Assembly: GCA_900549995.1 (NCBI GenBank)
Contig: URQQ01000002.1
Span: 62,001 to 126,000 of the forward strand
Origin: an uncultured Lachnospiraceae bacterium
GTDB taxonomy: Bacteria; Bacillota; Clostridia; Lachnospirales; Lachnospiraceae
Reading direction: 5' to 3'
DNA: 64,000 nucleotides
This document shows positions 41,775 to 50,961 of this stretch, piece after piece. Under the pieces are notes generated by a model, which saw only the letters and a list, made by a program, of their open reading frames with translations, had not been told where the DNA came from and made no database searches. The translations under genes were made by a program, and so were the position numbers. How positions within the stretch are numbered: position 1 is the first letter of the stretch; each line of letters opens with the position of its first letter.

Positions 41775-43884
41775 ATTTCTCTTTTTTAACCTCTATCACC
41801 AACGGCCTTTGGCCCAGCAGTACCGCACTGCGGTCATCCGGCTGGCTGCCTCCGGCATAAATCCGAAACTTCGTACTGTCCTGGTACCGCTCTCCATTCT
41901 CATCTACGATTTCAAATGATTTTTTCCGGATCACGAATATTACCTGTTTTGTCTCTCCCGGCTCCAGATACACTCTTTTAAATGCACACAAACTATAATT
42001 GGGTACTGCATATTCAGACTCCAGATCTTTGATATATACCTCGGCAACTTCCTCCCCGGCCATATTCCCTTTATTTGTCACCTGAATCCGAACCTGATAA
42101 TCGTCACCCATAGATTCCGCTTCCAGATTCTCATATTCATACCTGGAATAACTAAGACCATATCCAAATGGATAGAGTGCCGGATATTCCATATAGCGGT
42201 AGGTACGGTTCTTCATCGCATAATCTGTAAACTTAGGCAGGCCCTTTGCATCCTCATAAAATGTAACCGGAAGTTTTCCTGACGGATTCACTTCCCCGAA
42301 CAGTATCCTTGCAATGGCAAGTCCGCCTTCCGCTCCCGGATACCAGCCCTGTAAAATTGCCCTCACATTTGGAGTATCCTGAAGCCATTTGAGTTCCACC
42401 GCACTTCCGGTGAGATTCACAACCACAAGATCTATTCCTGTCGCAATCACCGCCTTCAGCATGTGGATCTGGCTGTCTGGAAGTTTTGTCGTCTCCTTGT
42501 CAGCAACACTTCCCTGCTCATCAAAGCGGTTGCCGGTATCCTGCTGTTCTCCCTCATACCGTTCATCCAGCCCGACACATACCACCGCGATCCCCGCCAT
42601 TTTAGCGGCAATTACCGCCTCTGAAGTACGGTCATTTGGCAATGCCAGTTTTTCTACCCGGTCTTTCATCGTATGGCAGCCCTCCGAATAAAAGATACGG
42701 ACATTGCCCTGTGTCACCTGTTCGATCCCTTCCAGAACCGTGATGTATCTTGGCGCTGTGCCATGATAATTGGCAATCAGAGGCCATCTGCTGTCTGCAT
42801 TTGGGCCAATGACAGCGATTGCATCTAAAGATTTATGAAGCGGTAAAATACCATCATTTTTTAAGAGCACCGCTGACTTTTGCGCCGCCTCCACTGCCTT
42901 CTCCCGATGCTCCCTGCATCCGACCATCTCATAAGAAATCTTGTCATATTCACAGTCGCAAGCAAACATTCCAAGACGCAGCCTGGTTCTCATCGCATGA
43001 ACCGCCGCCTTTGTAATATCTTCCTCAGTTACCAGACCTTCCTGGTATGCCTGCAGCACTTTCAGATAAATATTGCCGCAATTGATATCACATCCCATTT
43101 TCAATGCCAGTGCCGCAGATTCTGTCGCAGTGTTGGTAACTCCGTGAAATTCGTGGAAATCCTTGATTGCCCAGCAGTCCGATGTAAAATACCCATCAAA
43201 CTTCCATCTCTCATTCAGTATCTCCTGCATCAAAAAACGGCTGCCGCAGCATGGTTCCCCATTCGTCCGGTTGTATGCACCCATAACGCCTTCGACTTTC
43301 GCCTCTGTGACACATTCTTCAAACACCGGAAGGTAGGTCTCCCACAGATCTTTTTTAGATACCACTGCATCAAATTCATGGCGCAGTTCTTCCGGCCCGC
43401 TGTGTACTGCATAATGTTTCGCACAGGCTGCCGCTTTTAAATAAGGCCCGTCTCCCTGTATTCCTTTGATAAAACTGACGCCAAGCCGCCCTGTCAGACA
43501 GGGATCCTCTCCGTAGGTCTCATGGCCTCTGCCCCAGCGGGGATCACGGAAGATATTAATATTCGGTGACCAGAGTGTCAGCCCTTTATAAATATCTCGG
43601 TCCTCTTCCTTACAGCTGGCGTTGTATTTTGCTCTTGCCTCTGTTGCAATTATGTCACCGATTTCTTTCATTGCATTCTCATCGAACATTGCCGCCATTG
43701 CTATTGCCTGTGGGAACATCGTCGCTGTCCCTGCTCTCGCAACACCGTGAAGCCCCTCATTCCACCAATGATATCTTGGAATACCAAGCCTTTTGACTGC
43801 TGGTGCATCAAATCGGAGCTGGGATGCCTTTTCTTCCAATGTCATCTGGCTTACTAATTCTTCTGCTTTTTTTGTAAAATCCAT
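41749..43884 (-). CDS. Glycoside hydrolase family 3, beta-xylosidase/beta-glucosidase type
   Basis: 711 residues. The (beta/alpha)8 domain contains YHWWNEGLHGVAR (about 38–50), the substrate-binding AKHYAVHSGPE (about 154) and the nucleophile in YFTSDCWAI (Asp about 232). The alpha/beta sandwich (about 330–560) and a C-terminal Fn3-like domain (about 600–690) follow. WNEGLHG is more usual in beta-xylosidases/arabinosidases than in glucosidases. No signal peptide, so it acts on imported oligosides or glycosides. It is the last gene of the catabolic cluster, and its final nine residues (KFDISSLFC) are encoded by the TA repeat. Confidence 0.92.
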   Translation of the reverse strand: MDFTKKAEELVSQMTLEEKASQLRFDAPAVKRLGIPRYHWWNEGLHGVARAGTATMFPQAIAMAAMFDENAMKEIGDIIATEARAKYNASCKEEDRDIYKGLTLWSPNINIFRDPRWGRGHETYGEDPCLTGRLGVSFIKGIQGDGPYLKAAACAKHYAVHSGPEELRHEFDAVVSKKDLWETYLPVFEECVTEAKVEGVMGAYNRTNGEPCCGSRFLMQEILNERWKFDGYFTSDCWAIKDFHEFHGVTNTATESAALALKMGCDINCGNIYLKVLQAYQEGLVTEEDITKAAVHAMRTRLRLGMFACDCEYDKISYEMVGCREHREKAVEAAQKSAVLLKNDGILPLHKSLDAIAVIGPNADSRWPLIANYHGTAPRYITVLEGIEQVTQGNVRIFYSEGCHTMKDRVEKLALPNDRTSEAVIAAKMAGIAVVCVGLDERYEGEQQDTGNRFDEQGSVADKETTKLPDSQIHMLKAVIATGIDLVVVNLTGSAVELKWLQDTPNVRAILQGWYPGAEGGLAIARILFGEVNPSGKLPVTFYEDAKGLPKFTDYAMKNRTYRYMEYPALYPFGYGLSYSRYEYENLEAESMGDDYQVRIQVTNKGNMAGEEVAEVYIKDLESEYAVPNYSLCAFKRVYLEPGETKQVIFVIRKKSFEIVDENGERYQDSTKFRIYAGGSQPDDRSAVLLGQRPLVIEVKKEKFDISSLFC

Positions 43885-43923
43885 GATTCTCCTCCATCTG
43901 TCTGATGAAAATGTACCGTTTTA

Positions 43924-44760
43924 TTACTCGAGTGTAATTCCTGCTTTCCTGAAACGCTCTGACACGTATTTCATACTTTCTATATATGCTTCCTTCGACG
44001 GCAAATGTTCTATGATCATCGTCATATCCGGATTACATTTTTCTGCGAGGCGGGCATAAGTTTCCAGATTCAGCTCTCCATCTCCGCACGGAACCTCCCG
44101 CAGCTGAAATGTCGCTTCCTTTTGCAGTGAAACATCTTTTAAGTGGCAGCTTTTTATATAGCCTCCGAGTTTATCAAAACACTCCTCCATAAATGTTTCA
44201 TGGAAAAAATATTTGCGCGGGTCAGTAATCCAGTTAAACAAATCCATATGCACTGCAAACCGTTCACGGTTGACACAGCGGATCAATTCCAGATACTGAT
44301 CCGGATTCATCGGATACATGGCAGGCATTGGCTCCACCGTATAATAGGTGGACTTTGGCTGTACTTCATCGATGATTTCCTGAATCACTCGGACAGTTTC
44401 GTCCCATGTCTGAGATGAAAAGTTTTCCTTGTAAGCACCTGCCCACCAAGCCCCCCTGGTACCGGCAACATTCACACAGCAATTTGCCCCTATTTCATCT
44501 GCAAGCCTTAGCTGTCCCTTACACTTTCTGATGGCAGCATTCCTCTCCTCTTCATTTTCAGACAGAGGGTTGCACCAGACACCGACTTCCGCAATCACCA
44601 GGCCATTTTCTCTGGCCGCCTTTACATACTCCCATATTACCTCTTCACCGCCTGTATAATCAATGGGAAATACAACGCTTCCGCAGCCAAGTTTTTTCAT
44701 TTGTAACGCCCATTCTTTTGGATCTTCATAACCTAAATTTTTCGAAACTCCTAAACGCAT
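43924..44760 (-). CDS. Sugar-phosphate isomerase/epimerase-like TIM barrel
   Basis: 278 residues of the xylose-isomerase-like AP_endonuc_2 superfamily. The divalent-metal ligands can be placed at YTVEPMP (Glu about 143), AVHMDLFNW (Asp about 175), IKSCHLKDV (His about 208) and MIIEHL (Glu about 252). Members include hydroxypyruvate isomerase, ketose epimerases and the DgpC/DfgA-type enzymes of C-glycoside cleavage. Which reaction applies here cannot be decided. It lies between an SDR and the GH3 gene in the catabolic cluster. Confidence 0.85.
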   Translation of the reverse strand: MRLGVSKNLGYEDPKEWALQMKKLGCGSVVFPIDYTGGEEVIWEYVKAARENGLVIAEVGVWCNPLSENEEERNAAIRKCKGQLRLADEIGANCCVNVAGTRGAWWAGAYKENFSSQTWDETVRVIQEIIDEVQPKSTYYTVEPMPAMYPMNPDQYLELIRCVNRERFAVHMDLFNWITDPRKYFFHETFMEECFDKLGGYIKSCHLKDVSLQKEATFQLREVPCGDGELNLETYARLAEKCNPDMTMIIEHLPSKEAYIESMKYVSERFRKAGITLE

Positions 44761-44829
44761 ATGCTCCTTTCCGATGGCTTTTTGCCAACACGGGGATCCG
44801 TCTTTTGTTTTGCCGGCTGCCTGATGCAG

Positions 44830-45639
44830 TTAAAACTCTGTATCATACGGCCATGGCTGTCCTCCTGCAATGCATCCGCCGTCCACTCTGTACTCAGCTC
44901 CCGTAATATAAGCTGAAGCATCAGATGCCAGCAAAATGCAGACGCCGACAATATCCTCCGGGTATCCCGGCCTGTTTAATGCAATCCTGTCTAGCAGGTA
45001 TTTTGAACGCTCTTTATGTTCCCATGTCACTGTAGTCAACGGCGTCTTGATATGCCCGGGGCTTACACAGTTTGCCCGTATATTATATTTCGCCCACTCC
45101 ACAGCCATAGACCTTGTCAATGAAAGTACACCACATTTTGTTGCCCCATATACTGCACAGCCGCCCAGAATACTTCCGGTATTATGAGAACCTATGTTAA
45201 TAATACTTCCTTTCTTCTGAGCCTTCATATAAGGTGCGGCTTCCTGAGACACCAGAAATACCCCTTTTAAATTGATATCCATAATCCTGTCATACGTCTC
45301 TTCCGTGACATCCATAAAACCTTCCCGCTTATTAATCCCGGCACAGTTCACCAATACGTCAATCGTTCCATATCTGTCACCGATTTCCTTGATACAGTTT
45401 TCAATACTTTCCTTTTTCGTCACGTCAAGCAGATGGCAGGATGCACTGCCTCCCTGTTCCTCTATTTCAGCCTGGCATACTTCCAGCTGTTTTTGATTGA
45501 TATCACAAAGTGCCACTTTTGCACCTGCAAGTGCAAGCCCTGCCGCAATTGCTTTTCCGATTCCTCCCGCAGCTCCGGTAAATACAACGACTTTTCCCTC
45601 GAGAGAAAATAACTGTTCCAGATAAGATGATTCTGCCAT
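44830..45639 (-). CDS. SDR-family oxidoreductase (gluconate 5-dehydrogenase-like)
   Basis: 269 residues. Classical SDR features: TGAAGGIGKAIA (about 21–32) for NAD(P), NCAG (about 97), and the catalytic Ser–Tyr–Lys in IGSHNTGS and YGATK (about 151 and 164–168). The ending GAEYRVDGG is usual for this subgroup. Family members oxidise or reduce sugar acids and polyols at secondary hydroxyls. The gene is 3 bases after the GarR-like reductase gene, so both are translated together and may act in sequence. Confidence 0.88.
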   Translation of the reverse strand: MAESSYLEQLFSLEGKVVVFTGAAGGIGKAIAAGLALAGAKVALCDINQKQLEVCQAEIEEQGGSASCHLLDVTKKESIENCIKEIGDRYGTIDVLVNCAGINKREGFMDVTEETYDRIMDINLKGVFLVSQEAAPYMKAQKKGSIINIGSHNTGSILGGCAVYGATKCGVLSLTRSMAVEWAKYNIRANCVSPGHIKTPLTTVTWEHKERSKYLLDRIALNRPGYPEDIVGVCILLASDASAYITGAEYRVDGGCIAGGQPWPYDTEF

Positions 45640-45642
45640 ATT

Positions 45643-46539
45643 CTACTCTCCTTCCGGAACTCGGATACAGGCACCCGCGATCTTCTCATAATATTTTGCG
45701 ATTGCACTGTGATCTTCCTGACCGCACCCATCCATGCGAAGTACCTGAAGCATTTCCATCACACTTGCCGTCAGCGGGAGCGGAGCGCCTACTTCATGTC
45801 CAGTCTCCAAAGCATTATTCAGATCTTTAATATGAAGATCAATTTTAAATCCAGGCTGGAAATTTCCTTCTGTAATCATCGGTACTTTCGCATTCATAAC
45901 TGTAGATCCTGCCAGACCGCCCTTGATCGCATCGAATACCTTGACTGGATCGACACCTGCTTTCGTGCTGAGCATAAATGCCTCTGATACGGCTGCAATA
46001 TTCAAGGCTACAATTACCTGATTCGCAAGCTTCGTCGTATTACCTGCCCCGATTTCTCCGCAAAGCACGGCGCTGCTCCCCATCACCATCAAAATATCAT
46101 ATACCTGGTCAAATACTTCCTGGTCACCACCCACCATGATCGACAATGTTCCGTCAACCGCTTTCGGCTCTCCTCCCGATACAGGCGCATCTAACATCTT
46201 CACACCTTTTTTTGCACATTCTCTCTGAATTTCCTGGGAAGCCAGCGGCGCAATGGAACTCATATCGATGAGTATTGTTCCTTCCTGTGCCCCTTCCAGT
46301 ATTCCACCTTCTCCCAGCACAACCGTTTTTACATGAGGCGAATTCGGCAGCATGGTAATGATAATTCTGCACCCATCAGCTACTGCTTTTGAAGATTCTT
46401 TTGGGACTGCGCCATGTTCTGCCGCCCAGGCCACATTTTCCGGTACGACATCATAGACCAGCACTTCATATCCTGCCTGTAACAAATTTTTCACCATGGG
46501 TTTACCCATGATTCCAAGCCCTATAAATCCTAATTTCAT
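45643..46539 (-). CDS. GarR-like 3-hydroxyacid dehydrogenase (tartronate semialdehyde reductase family)
   Basis: 298 residues. The N-terminal Rossmann motif GFIGLGIMGKPMVKNLL (4–20) and DAPVSGGEPKAVDGTLSIMVGG (about 117–138) identify the beta-hydroxyacid dehydrogenase family; the catalytic Lys is in GNTTKLANQ (about 171). GarR reduces tartronate semialdehyde to glycerate; relatives reduce succinate semialdehyde or oxidise 3-hydroxyisobutyrate. In a sugar cluster with a TIM-barrel isomerase, a 3-carbon semialdehyde route is a reasonable idea, but unproven. Confidence 0.88.
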   Translation of the reverse strand: MKLGFIGLGIMGKPMVKNLLQAGYEVLVYDVVPENVAWAAEHGAVPKESSKAVADGCRIIITMLPNSPHVKTVVLGEGGILEGAQEGTILIDMSSIAPLASQEIQRECAKKGVKMLDAPVSGGEPKAVDGTLSIMVGGDQEVFDQVYDILMVMGSSAVLCGEIGAGNTTKLANQVIVALNIAAVSEAFMLSTKAGVDPVKVFDAIKGGLAGSTVMNAKVPMITEGNFQPGFKIDLHIKDLNNALETGHEVGAPLPLTASVMEMLQVLRMDGCGQEDHSAIAKYYEKIAGACIRVPEGE

Positions 46540-46555
46540 CTCGTTCTCCCTTCTT

Positions 46556-47488
46556 TTACCTCAGATCATTCATCCGTTTAACTGCTTCTATGATATGTTC
46601 TTTTGTTAATCCGTGATAAGCGAGTACATCCTGATAGCAATGTGCGCTGCATCCAAAGGTATCATTGATACCCACAAATTCAATCGGCTTGCATTCCTGC
46701 TTCATTACCTCTGCAACCGCACTTCCAAGACCGCCTATCACACTGTGTTCTTCGGCTGTTACAATTGCTTTGCACCCCTGTGCCATTTCGATTATGGCTT
46801 CTTTGTTCATCGGTTTGATCGTACTGACATTGATAACTTTTCCAGAAATCTTACCTTCCAGTTCTTCGGCCGCCTGCATTGCAAGTCCTGTCATGTACCC
46901 AGTTGCAAACACTGCAATATCGGTTCCTTCTTTTAATATAGAAGGAATCCCAATTTGGAAAGGCTCCCCTTCCTTCGTTACATTTTCATAATCATTGCGG
47001 TTGAGCCGGATATAGCATGGTCCTTCCATTTCTACCATGGCTTTTACTGCCTCCACCGTCTCATTGGCATCTGCCGGGCATAGAACTGTCATATTAGGAA
47101 TTGCCCTCATAATCGCCATATCTTCCACTGCCTGATGAGTGGAACCATCTCCAAAATCTGACACCCCTGAGGAAGATCCGCATATTTTCACATTCAGTTT
47201 CCCTATTGCGATCGTCTGGCGGATCTGGTCATAAGCCCTTCCTCCTGCAAAGACCGCAAAGGAATTGGTGAACGGAATCTTTCCGGTCTGCGCAAGTCCT
47301 GCGGCAGCGGATGTCATATTTGCTTCTGCAATTCCCATCTCAAAATGGCGGTCAGGATATTCCTGTTCAAACATCTTCCCCATCGTTGAACCGCCAAGAT
47401 CTGCATCTAACACTACAATCCTGTCATTCTCTTTTCCGAGACTTACCAGTGTATTTCCATACGCTATTCTTTGATTTTTATAACTCAT
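46556..47488 (-). CDS. Transketolase-like, C-terminal subunit
   Basis: 310 residues from MSYKNQRIAYG; AGGAGG precedes it. It contains the pyrimidine-binding domain (VVLDADLGGST, GIAEANMTSAAAGLA with the catalytic Glu) and the C-terminal transketolase domain (from about 185, VFATGYMTG, TAEEHSVIGGLGSAVAE). It makes a working enzyme only with the N-terminal subunit encoded just upstream. Split transketolases serve the pentose phosphate pathway or special routes such as apulose or sulfosugar cleavage. Its place in a catabolic cluster suggests a dedicated donor. Confidence 0.92.
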   Translation of the reverse strand: MSYKNQRIAYGNTLVSLGKENDRIVVLDADLGGSTMGKMFEQEYPDRHFEMGIAEANMTSAAAGLAQTGKIPFTNSFAVFAGGRAYDQIRQTIAIGKLNVKICGSSSGVSDFGDGSTHQAVEDMAIMRAIPNMTVLCPADANETVEAVKAMVEMEGPCYIRLNRNDYENVTKEGEPFQIGIPSILKEGTDIAVFATGYMTGLAMQAAEELEGKISGKVINVSTIKPMNKEAIIEMAQGCKAIVTAEEHSVIGGLGSAVAEVMKQECKPIEFVGINDTFGCSAHCYQDVLAYHGLTKEHIIEAVKRMNDLR

Positions 47489-47498
47489 ATACTGCCTC

Positions 47499-48323
47499 CT
47501 ATGCAAGTTCCGCCAATGCCTGCCGATAAGTTTCTTCTGTCAGTGCCCCATTATGATAGCTTACAACATTCTCCGCGAAGCTGACTCCCTTGCCCTTGAC
47601 TGTGTTCGCTATAATCACCGTTGGCTGCCCTGTCACTTCGTCTGCCGCATCCAGCGCCGTCAGTATTTCTTCCATGTTGTGACCGTCGATTTCAATGACG
47701 TTCCACCCAAAACTCTTCCATTTCGGAATCATAGGGTTTGAATCCATGCGCTCCGTAATGGGGCCATTGGCCTGCAGTGTATTGCGGTCCACAATGGCAA
47801 CCAGATGATCCAGATGAAATGCATTCGCGGCCATCGCCGCCTCCCAGATCTGTCCTTCCGCAATCTCGCCGTCTCCGACAAGCACGTAAACTTTGCGCCT
47901 GATTCCATTTAATTTCATGCCAAGTGCCATGCCAAGTCCAATGGACAGCCCCTGTCCCAGTGAACCGGTACCCGCTTCAATTCCAGGTGTTTTTCTGACA
48001 TCCGGGTGCCCCTGCAGATACGATCCGATCTCCTTTGTCTTTTTTAAATCTTCCACCGGGAAGAACCCAGCTTCTGCCAGTGCCGCATACTGCAAGATCG
48101 CCACATGCCCTTTGCTCAGCAGAAACCTGTCTCGGTCTTCCATTTTCGGATTCTTTGGATCGTAATTCATCTTATAAAAATAAAGTGCCGCTACAATATC
48201 AGCCGCTGAGTTCGAACCCCCGATATGGCCCGCAACCCCGACACCCATACTGACGATGACATCTCTTCTCAAAATTTTGGCTTTCTCCTCTAATTCCTGT
48301 ATTAATTCCTTACTGTACCCCAT
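47499..48323 (-). CDS. Transketolase-like, N-terminal (ThDP-binding) subunit
   Basis: 274 residues from MGYSKELIQ; AAAGGAG lies 8 bases before this ATG, which is preferred over a GTG nine bases upstream. The ThDP/Mg motif GDGEIAEGQIWEAAMAANAF (about 150–169) with the closing N of DRNTLQANG (about 181) is intact, as are SKGHVAILQYA (about 70) and GSLGQGLS (about 113). It pairs with the following C-terminal subunit, 10 bases away. Confidence 0.93.
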   Translation of the reverse strand: MGYSKELIQELEEKAKILRRDVIVSMGVGVAGHIGGSNSAADIVAALYFYKMNYDPKNPKMEDRDRFLLSKGHVAILQYAALAEAGFFPVEDLKKTKEIGSYLQGHPDVRKTPGIEAGTGSLGQGLSIGLGMALGMKLNGIRRKVYVLVGDGEIAEGQIWEAAMAANAFHLDHLVAIVDRNTLQANGPITERMDSNPMIPKWKSFGWNVIEIDGHNMEEILTALDAADEVTGQPTVIIANTVKGKGVSFAENVVSYHNGALTEETYRQALAELA

Positions 48324-48409
48324 CACATTCACTCCTTTATACTGACAGTTGTCCTACAGCTACATGTCTTAAATATCCCGGATTTGACTGTTCACCAGAA
48401 TATAAAATC

Positions 48410-49762
48410 CTAGTCCACAATCTCATTCCGGGCAATGCAGGCTGCATACCACCTGCCGCTTTCCTTTACCGTCCGTTCCTGCGTCTCAAAATCTACATAC
48501 ACGATTCCAAACCGGCTTCCATAACCAAACGCCCATTCAAAATTATCCATCAAAGACCAGACAAAATATCCCGCCACCAAAACACCGCACTCCATTGCAC
48601 GATGTACCGCAATCAGATGTCTTTTGATATAGTCTTTCCGCCCCATATCTTCTACCTTATGTTCCAGAGAAACTACATCGTGGAAAGATGCTCCGTTTTC
48701 TGTGATGTAGATTTTCTTCACATGGTATTCTTCCTTAAGCCTGACCAGCATTTCCGTAAGCCCATCCGGGGTGATCGGCCATTGTCTATCAGTAACTGGC
48801 AGATTGCCGGGCACTATAACCTCTCCGCCCAGCGGCCACTTATATTCATTTTGTTTAATAAAACTGTCATTGTAATAATTCAATCCTATAAAATCAACCG
48901 GTTGTCCGATCAGCTCCATATCTTCTTCCTTAAACTCTGGCAAGGAAATGCCAAGTCCTTTATAATGTGTGATCATGTCTTCCGGATACTTTTTACACAG
49001 AATTGGTTCTATGAACCACCTGTTTAAATAACCGTCTGCCAGTCTTGCTGCCGTTTCATTTTCTTTCTTATTCTGGTAAGAATGGCGAGGCATCAGATTC
49101 AGTGTAATGCCAATCTCCCCTGTCATATTCCTTCTGCGGAACGCTTTTACTACAAGGCCGTGCCCGAGATACAAATGATATGATGCCTGCAGTGCTGCGG
49201 CAAAATCTCTGATCCCCGGTGCCTGCCGTCCTTCATAATAACCTAAAAATGCAGAGCAATACGGTTCATTTAATGTCGTCCATTTTTTCACCCGGTCACC
49301 AAGCCTGTCAAATACAATCTTACTATACTCCAGAAAATACTCCGGCATCCGGGGATTTACCCAGCCGCCCATATCCTGAAGTGCCTGCGGCAAGTCCCAG
49401 TGATATAATGTCACGTAAGGTTCAATTCCCGCCTTCAAAAGTTCATCTACCAGGTCAGAGTAAAACTTAAGCCCTCTCTCTTCTATTCTTCCTGTACCTT
49501 CCGGCAGAATCCTGGGCCATGCAATGGAAAATCGGTATGCCTTTAGTCCCAGTTCTTTCATTAATTTGATATCTTCTCTGTAACGGTGATAATGGTCACA
49601 CGCCACATCTCCGTTATCCCCGTTCGCGACATTTCCGGGGCTTGAACAGAACCTGTCCCAGATAGATTCACCACGTCCATCTTCCCTGGCTGCGCCTTCC
49701 ACCTGATAGGATGCAGTCGCAGATCCCCATACAAAATCGGCGGGAAATTGATAACTCTCCAT
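48410..49762 (-). CDS. GH1 beta-glucosidase / 6-phospho-beta-glucosidase family
   Basis: 450 residues, usual for GH1. The acid/base is in TTLNEPYCSAFLGY (Glu about 166) and the nucleophile in KIYITENGASF (Glu about 355). FPADFVWGSATASYQVEGAA at the N-terminus is the GH1 signature. Near the end WSLMDNFEWAFGYGSRFGI (about 400–418) has the E-W-A-F-G pattern more usual in beta-glucosidases than in 6-phospho-glucosidases (which bind phosphate through S-x-x-x-x-K/Y). There is no PTS here but an ABC importer, in agreement with a non-phosphorylated substrate. No signal peptide. Confidence 0.92.
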   Translation of the reverse strand: MESYQFPADFVWGSATASYQVEGAAREDGRGESIWDRFCSSPGNVANGDNGDVACDHYHRYREDIKLMKELGLKAYRFSIAWPRILPEGTGRIEERGLKFYSDLVDELLKAGIEPYVTLYHWDLPQALQDMGGWVNPRMPEYFLEYSKIVFDRLGDRVKKWTTLNEPYCSAFLGYYEGRQAPGIRDFAAALQASYHLYLGHGLVVKAFRRRNMTGEIGITLNLMPRHSYQNKKENETAARLADGYLNRWFIEPILCKKYPEDMITHYKGLGISLPEFKEEDMELIGQPVDFIGLNYYNDSFIKQNEYKWPLGGEVIVPGNLPVTDRQWPITPDGLTEMLVRLKEEYHVKKIYITENGASFHDVVSLEHKVEDMGRKDYIKRHLIAVHRAMECGVLVAGYFVWSLMDNFEWAFGYGSRFGIVYVDFETQERTVKESGRWYAACIARNEIVD

Positions 49763-49773
49763 ATGCTCCTCCT

Positions 49774-50940
49774 TTAATCTAGTTCACCTACATCCAGTCC
49801 AATCGGTATCGGTTTCGGTCTCTCACAGCTCGTCTGCATTGTCACTGCTGTCCCTTCGGTCTGCAGTCCTTCCAGTACTTCAGTTACGTGACAGGCAAGT
49901 TCAGCACTTGCACGGTTCTTCCTCTGGTGTTCAATCGCGCAGGCCATATCCAAAAGACCGATTCCACGCATATTTTTATCCGGCTGCCGGTATACATGCG
50001 GCATCTCACGGAATTTCTCCCACATCTGGGGTCTGCTTAAGAGGCCGACTGCATCACTGTTCTCCAGCCCATCGATTTCATCGATCAGCTCTTCTCCCCT
50101 GATTAACTGAATTTTCCCGCCAAACTGGTTGGGATCTGGCACAACCAGAGTCCCCTCTGTTCCGTAGATTTCCAGTTTCGGAAGATTCGAAAGCCACGTA
50201 TCAAAACTCATATTCATATTCGCCACAACCCCATTTTGGAATCTCAGGATGCCGGCGTAATGGGTCGGAACTTCTACATTTATATATTCTCCGCGTCTCG
50301 GCTTACTGTAGATCATACGCTCTTTGAAGCCTTTTGTCATAAAGCAGCCTGTCTGTGCAACCGATCCTAGCAGGAACACTAATGCGGTAATATAATAAGG
50401 TCCCATATCCATCATTGGACCGCCCCCATATTGATAGAAGAAATCTGGTGACGCATGCCATGTTTCGACTCCATGGTTAACCATATTGGCAGTTGCACTG
50501 ATTGGTCTTCCAATCCAGCCGTCATCAATTAACTTGCGGCATGTCTGTAATGCAGAACCAAGAAAACTATCCGGTGCACACCCAAGCATAACCTTCTTCT
50601 CTTTCGAAAGTGCAACTAGCTCTTTTGCTTCACCCGCGGTCAGTGCCAGTGGTTTTTCGCAATAGATATGTTTTCCGCTTAAGATTGCTTTTTTATTGAT
50701 CTCATAATGAACTTTCGGTATCGTCAGATTGAGCACAATATCAACTGACTCATCCTGAAGAAGTTCATCTACGGTACATACTTTCTCTATTTTGTACTGC
50801 CTGGCTGTCTGTTTTGCTTTCTCTTCAGAAATATCCGAGCACGCAGTTACCTGCAGCTTCTTATAATATTTATTAATATTCGTGAGATAGATATTGGAAA
50901 TGACACCGCATCCAATTAATCCTACATTTAACCTGTCCAT
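49774..50940 (-). CDS. Gfo/Idh/MocA-family NAD(P)-dependent oxidoreductase
   Basis: 388 residues. A Rossmann N-terminus (VGLIGCGVISNIYLTNI, 6–22), the family's EKPLALTAGEAKEL (about 95–108) with the conserved Lys–Pro, and the beta-sheet C-terminal domain from about 125 with GGGPMMDMGPYYI (about 168–180). Such enzymes oxidise sugars or glycosides reversibly, often at C3, which allows elimination of the aglycone. That chemistry is established for DgpA-like glycoside cleavage and fits a cluster with a TIM-barrel partner, but here it is inference. Confidence 0.88.
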   Translation of the reverse strand: MDRLNVGLIGCGVISNIYLTNINKYYKKLQVTACSDISEEKAKQTARQYKIEKVCTVDELLQDESVDIVLNLTIPKVHYEINKKAILSGKHIYCEKPLALTAGEAKELVALSKEKKVMLGCAPDSFLGSALQTCRKLIDDGWIGRPISATANMVNHGVETWHASPDFFYQYGGGPMMDMGPYYITALVFLLGSVAQTGCFMTKGFKERMIYSKPRRGEYINVEVPTHYAGILRFQNGVVANMNMSFDTWLSNLPKLEIYGTEGTLVVPDPNQFGGKIQLIRGEELIDEIDGLENSDAVGLLSRPQMWEKFREMPHVYRQPDKNMRGIGLLDMACAIEHQRKNRASAELACHVTEVLEGLQTEGTAVTMQTSCERPKPIPIGLDVGELD

Positions 50941-50961
50941 CTCTGATCCCTTCTTCCATTA

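Larger units (their letters stand above)
41457..41780 (+). repeat. Type I toxin–antitoxin module, direct-repeat copy 1
   Basis: About 324 bases that recur as a direct repeat at 57430–57757. The promoter, the 5' leader, the toxin N- and C-termini and the last ~75 bases (antisense promoter) are near-identical, while the middle of the toxin and the terminator loop differ. The ends are imperfect inverted copies of each other: GGTGCTACC (41499–41507) on the left and GGTAGCACC (41725–41733) on the right, each just downstream of its own promoter. Confidence 0.9.
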
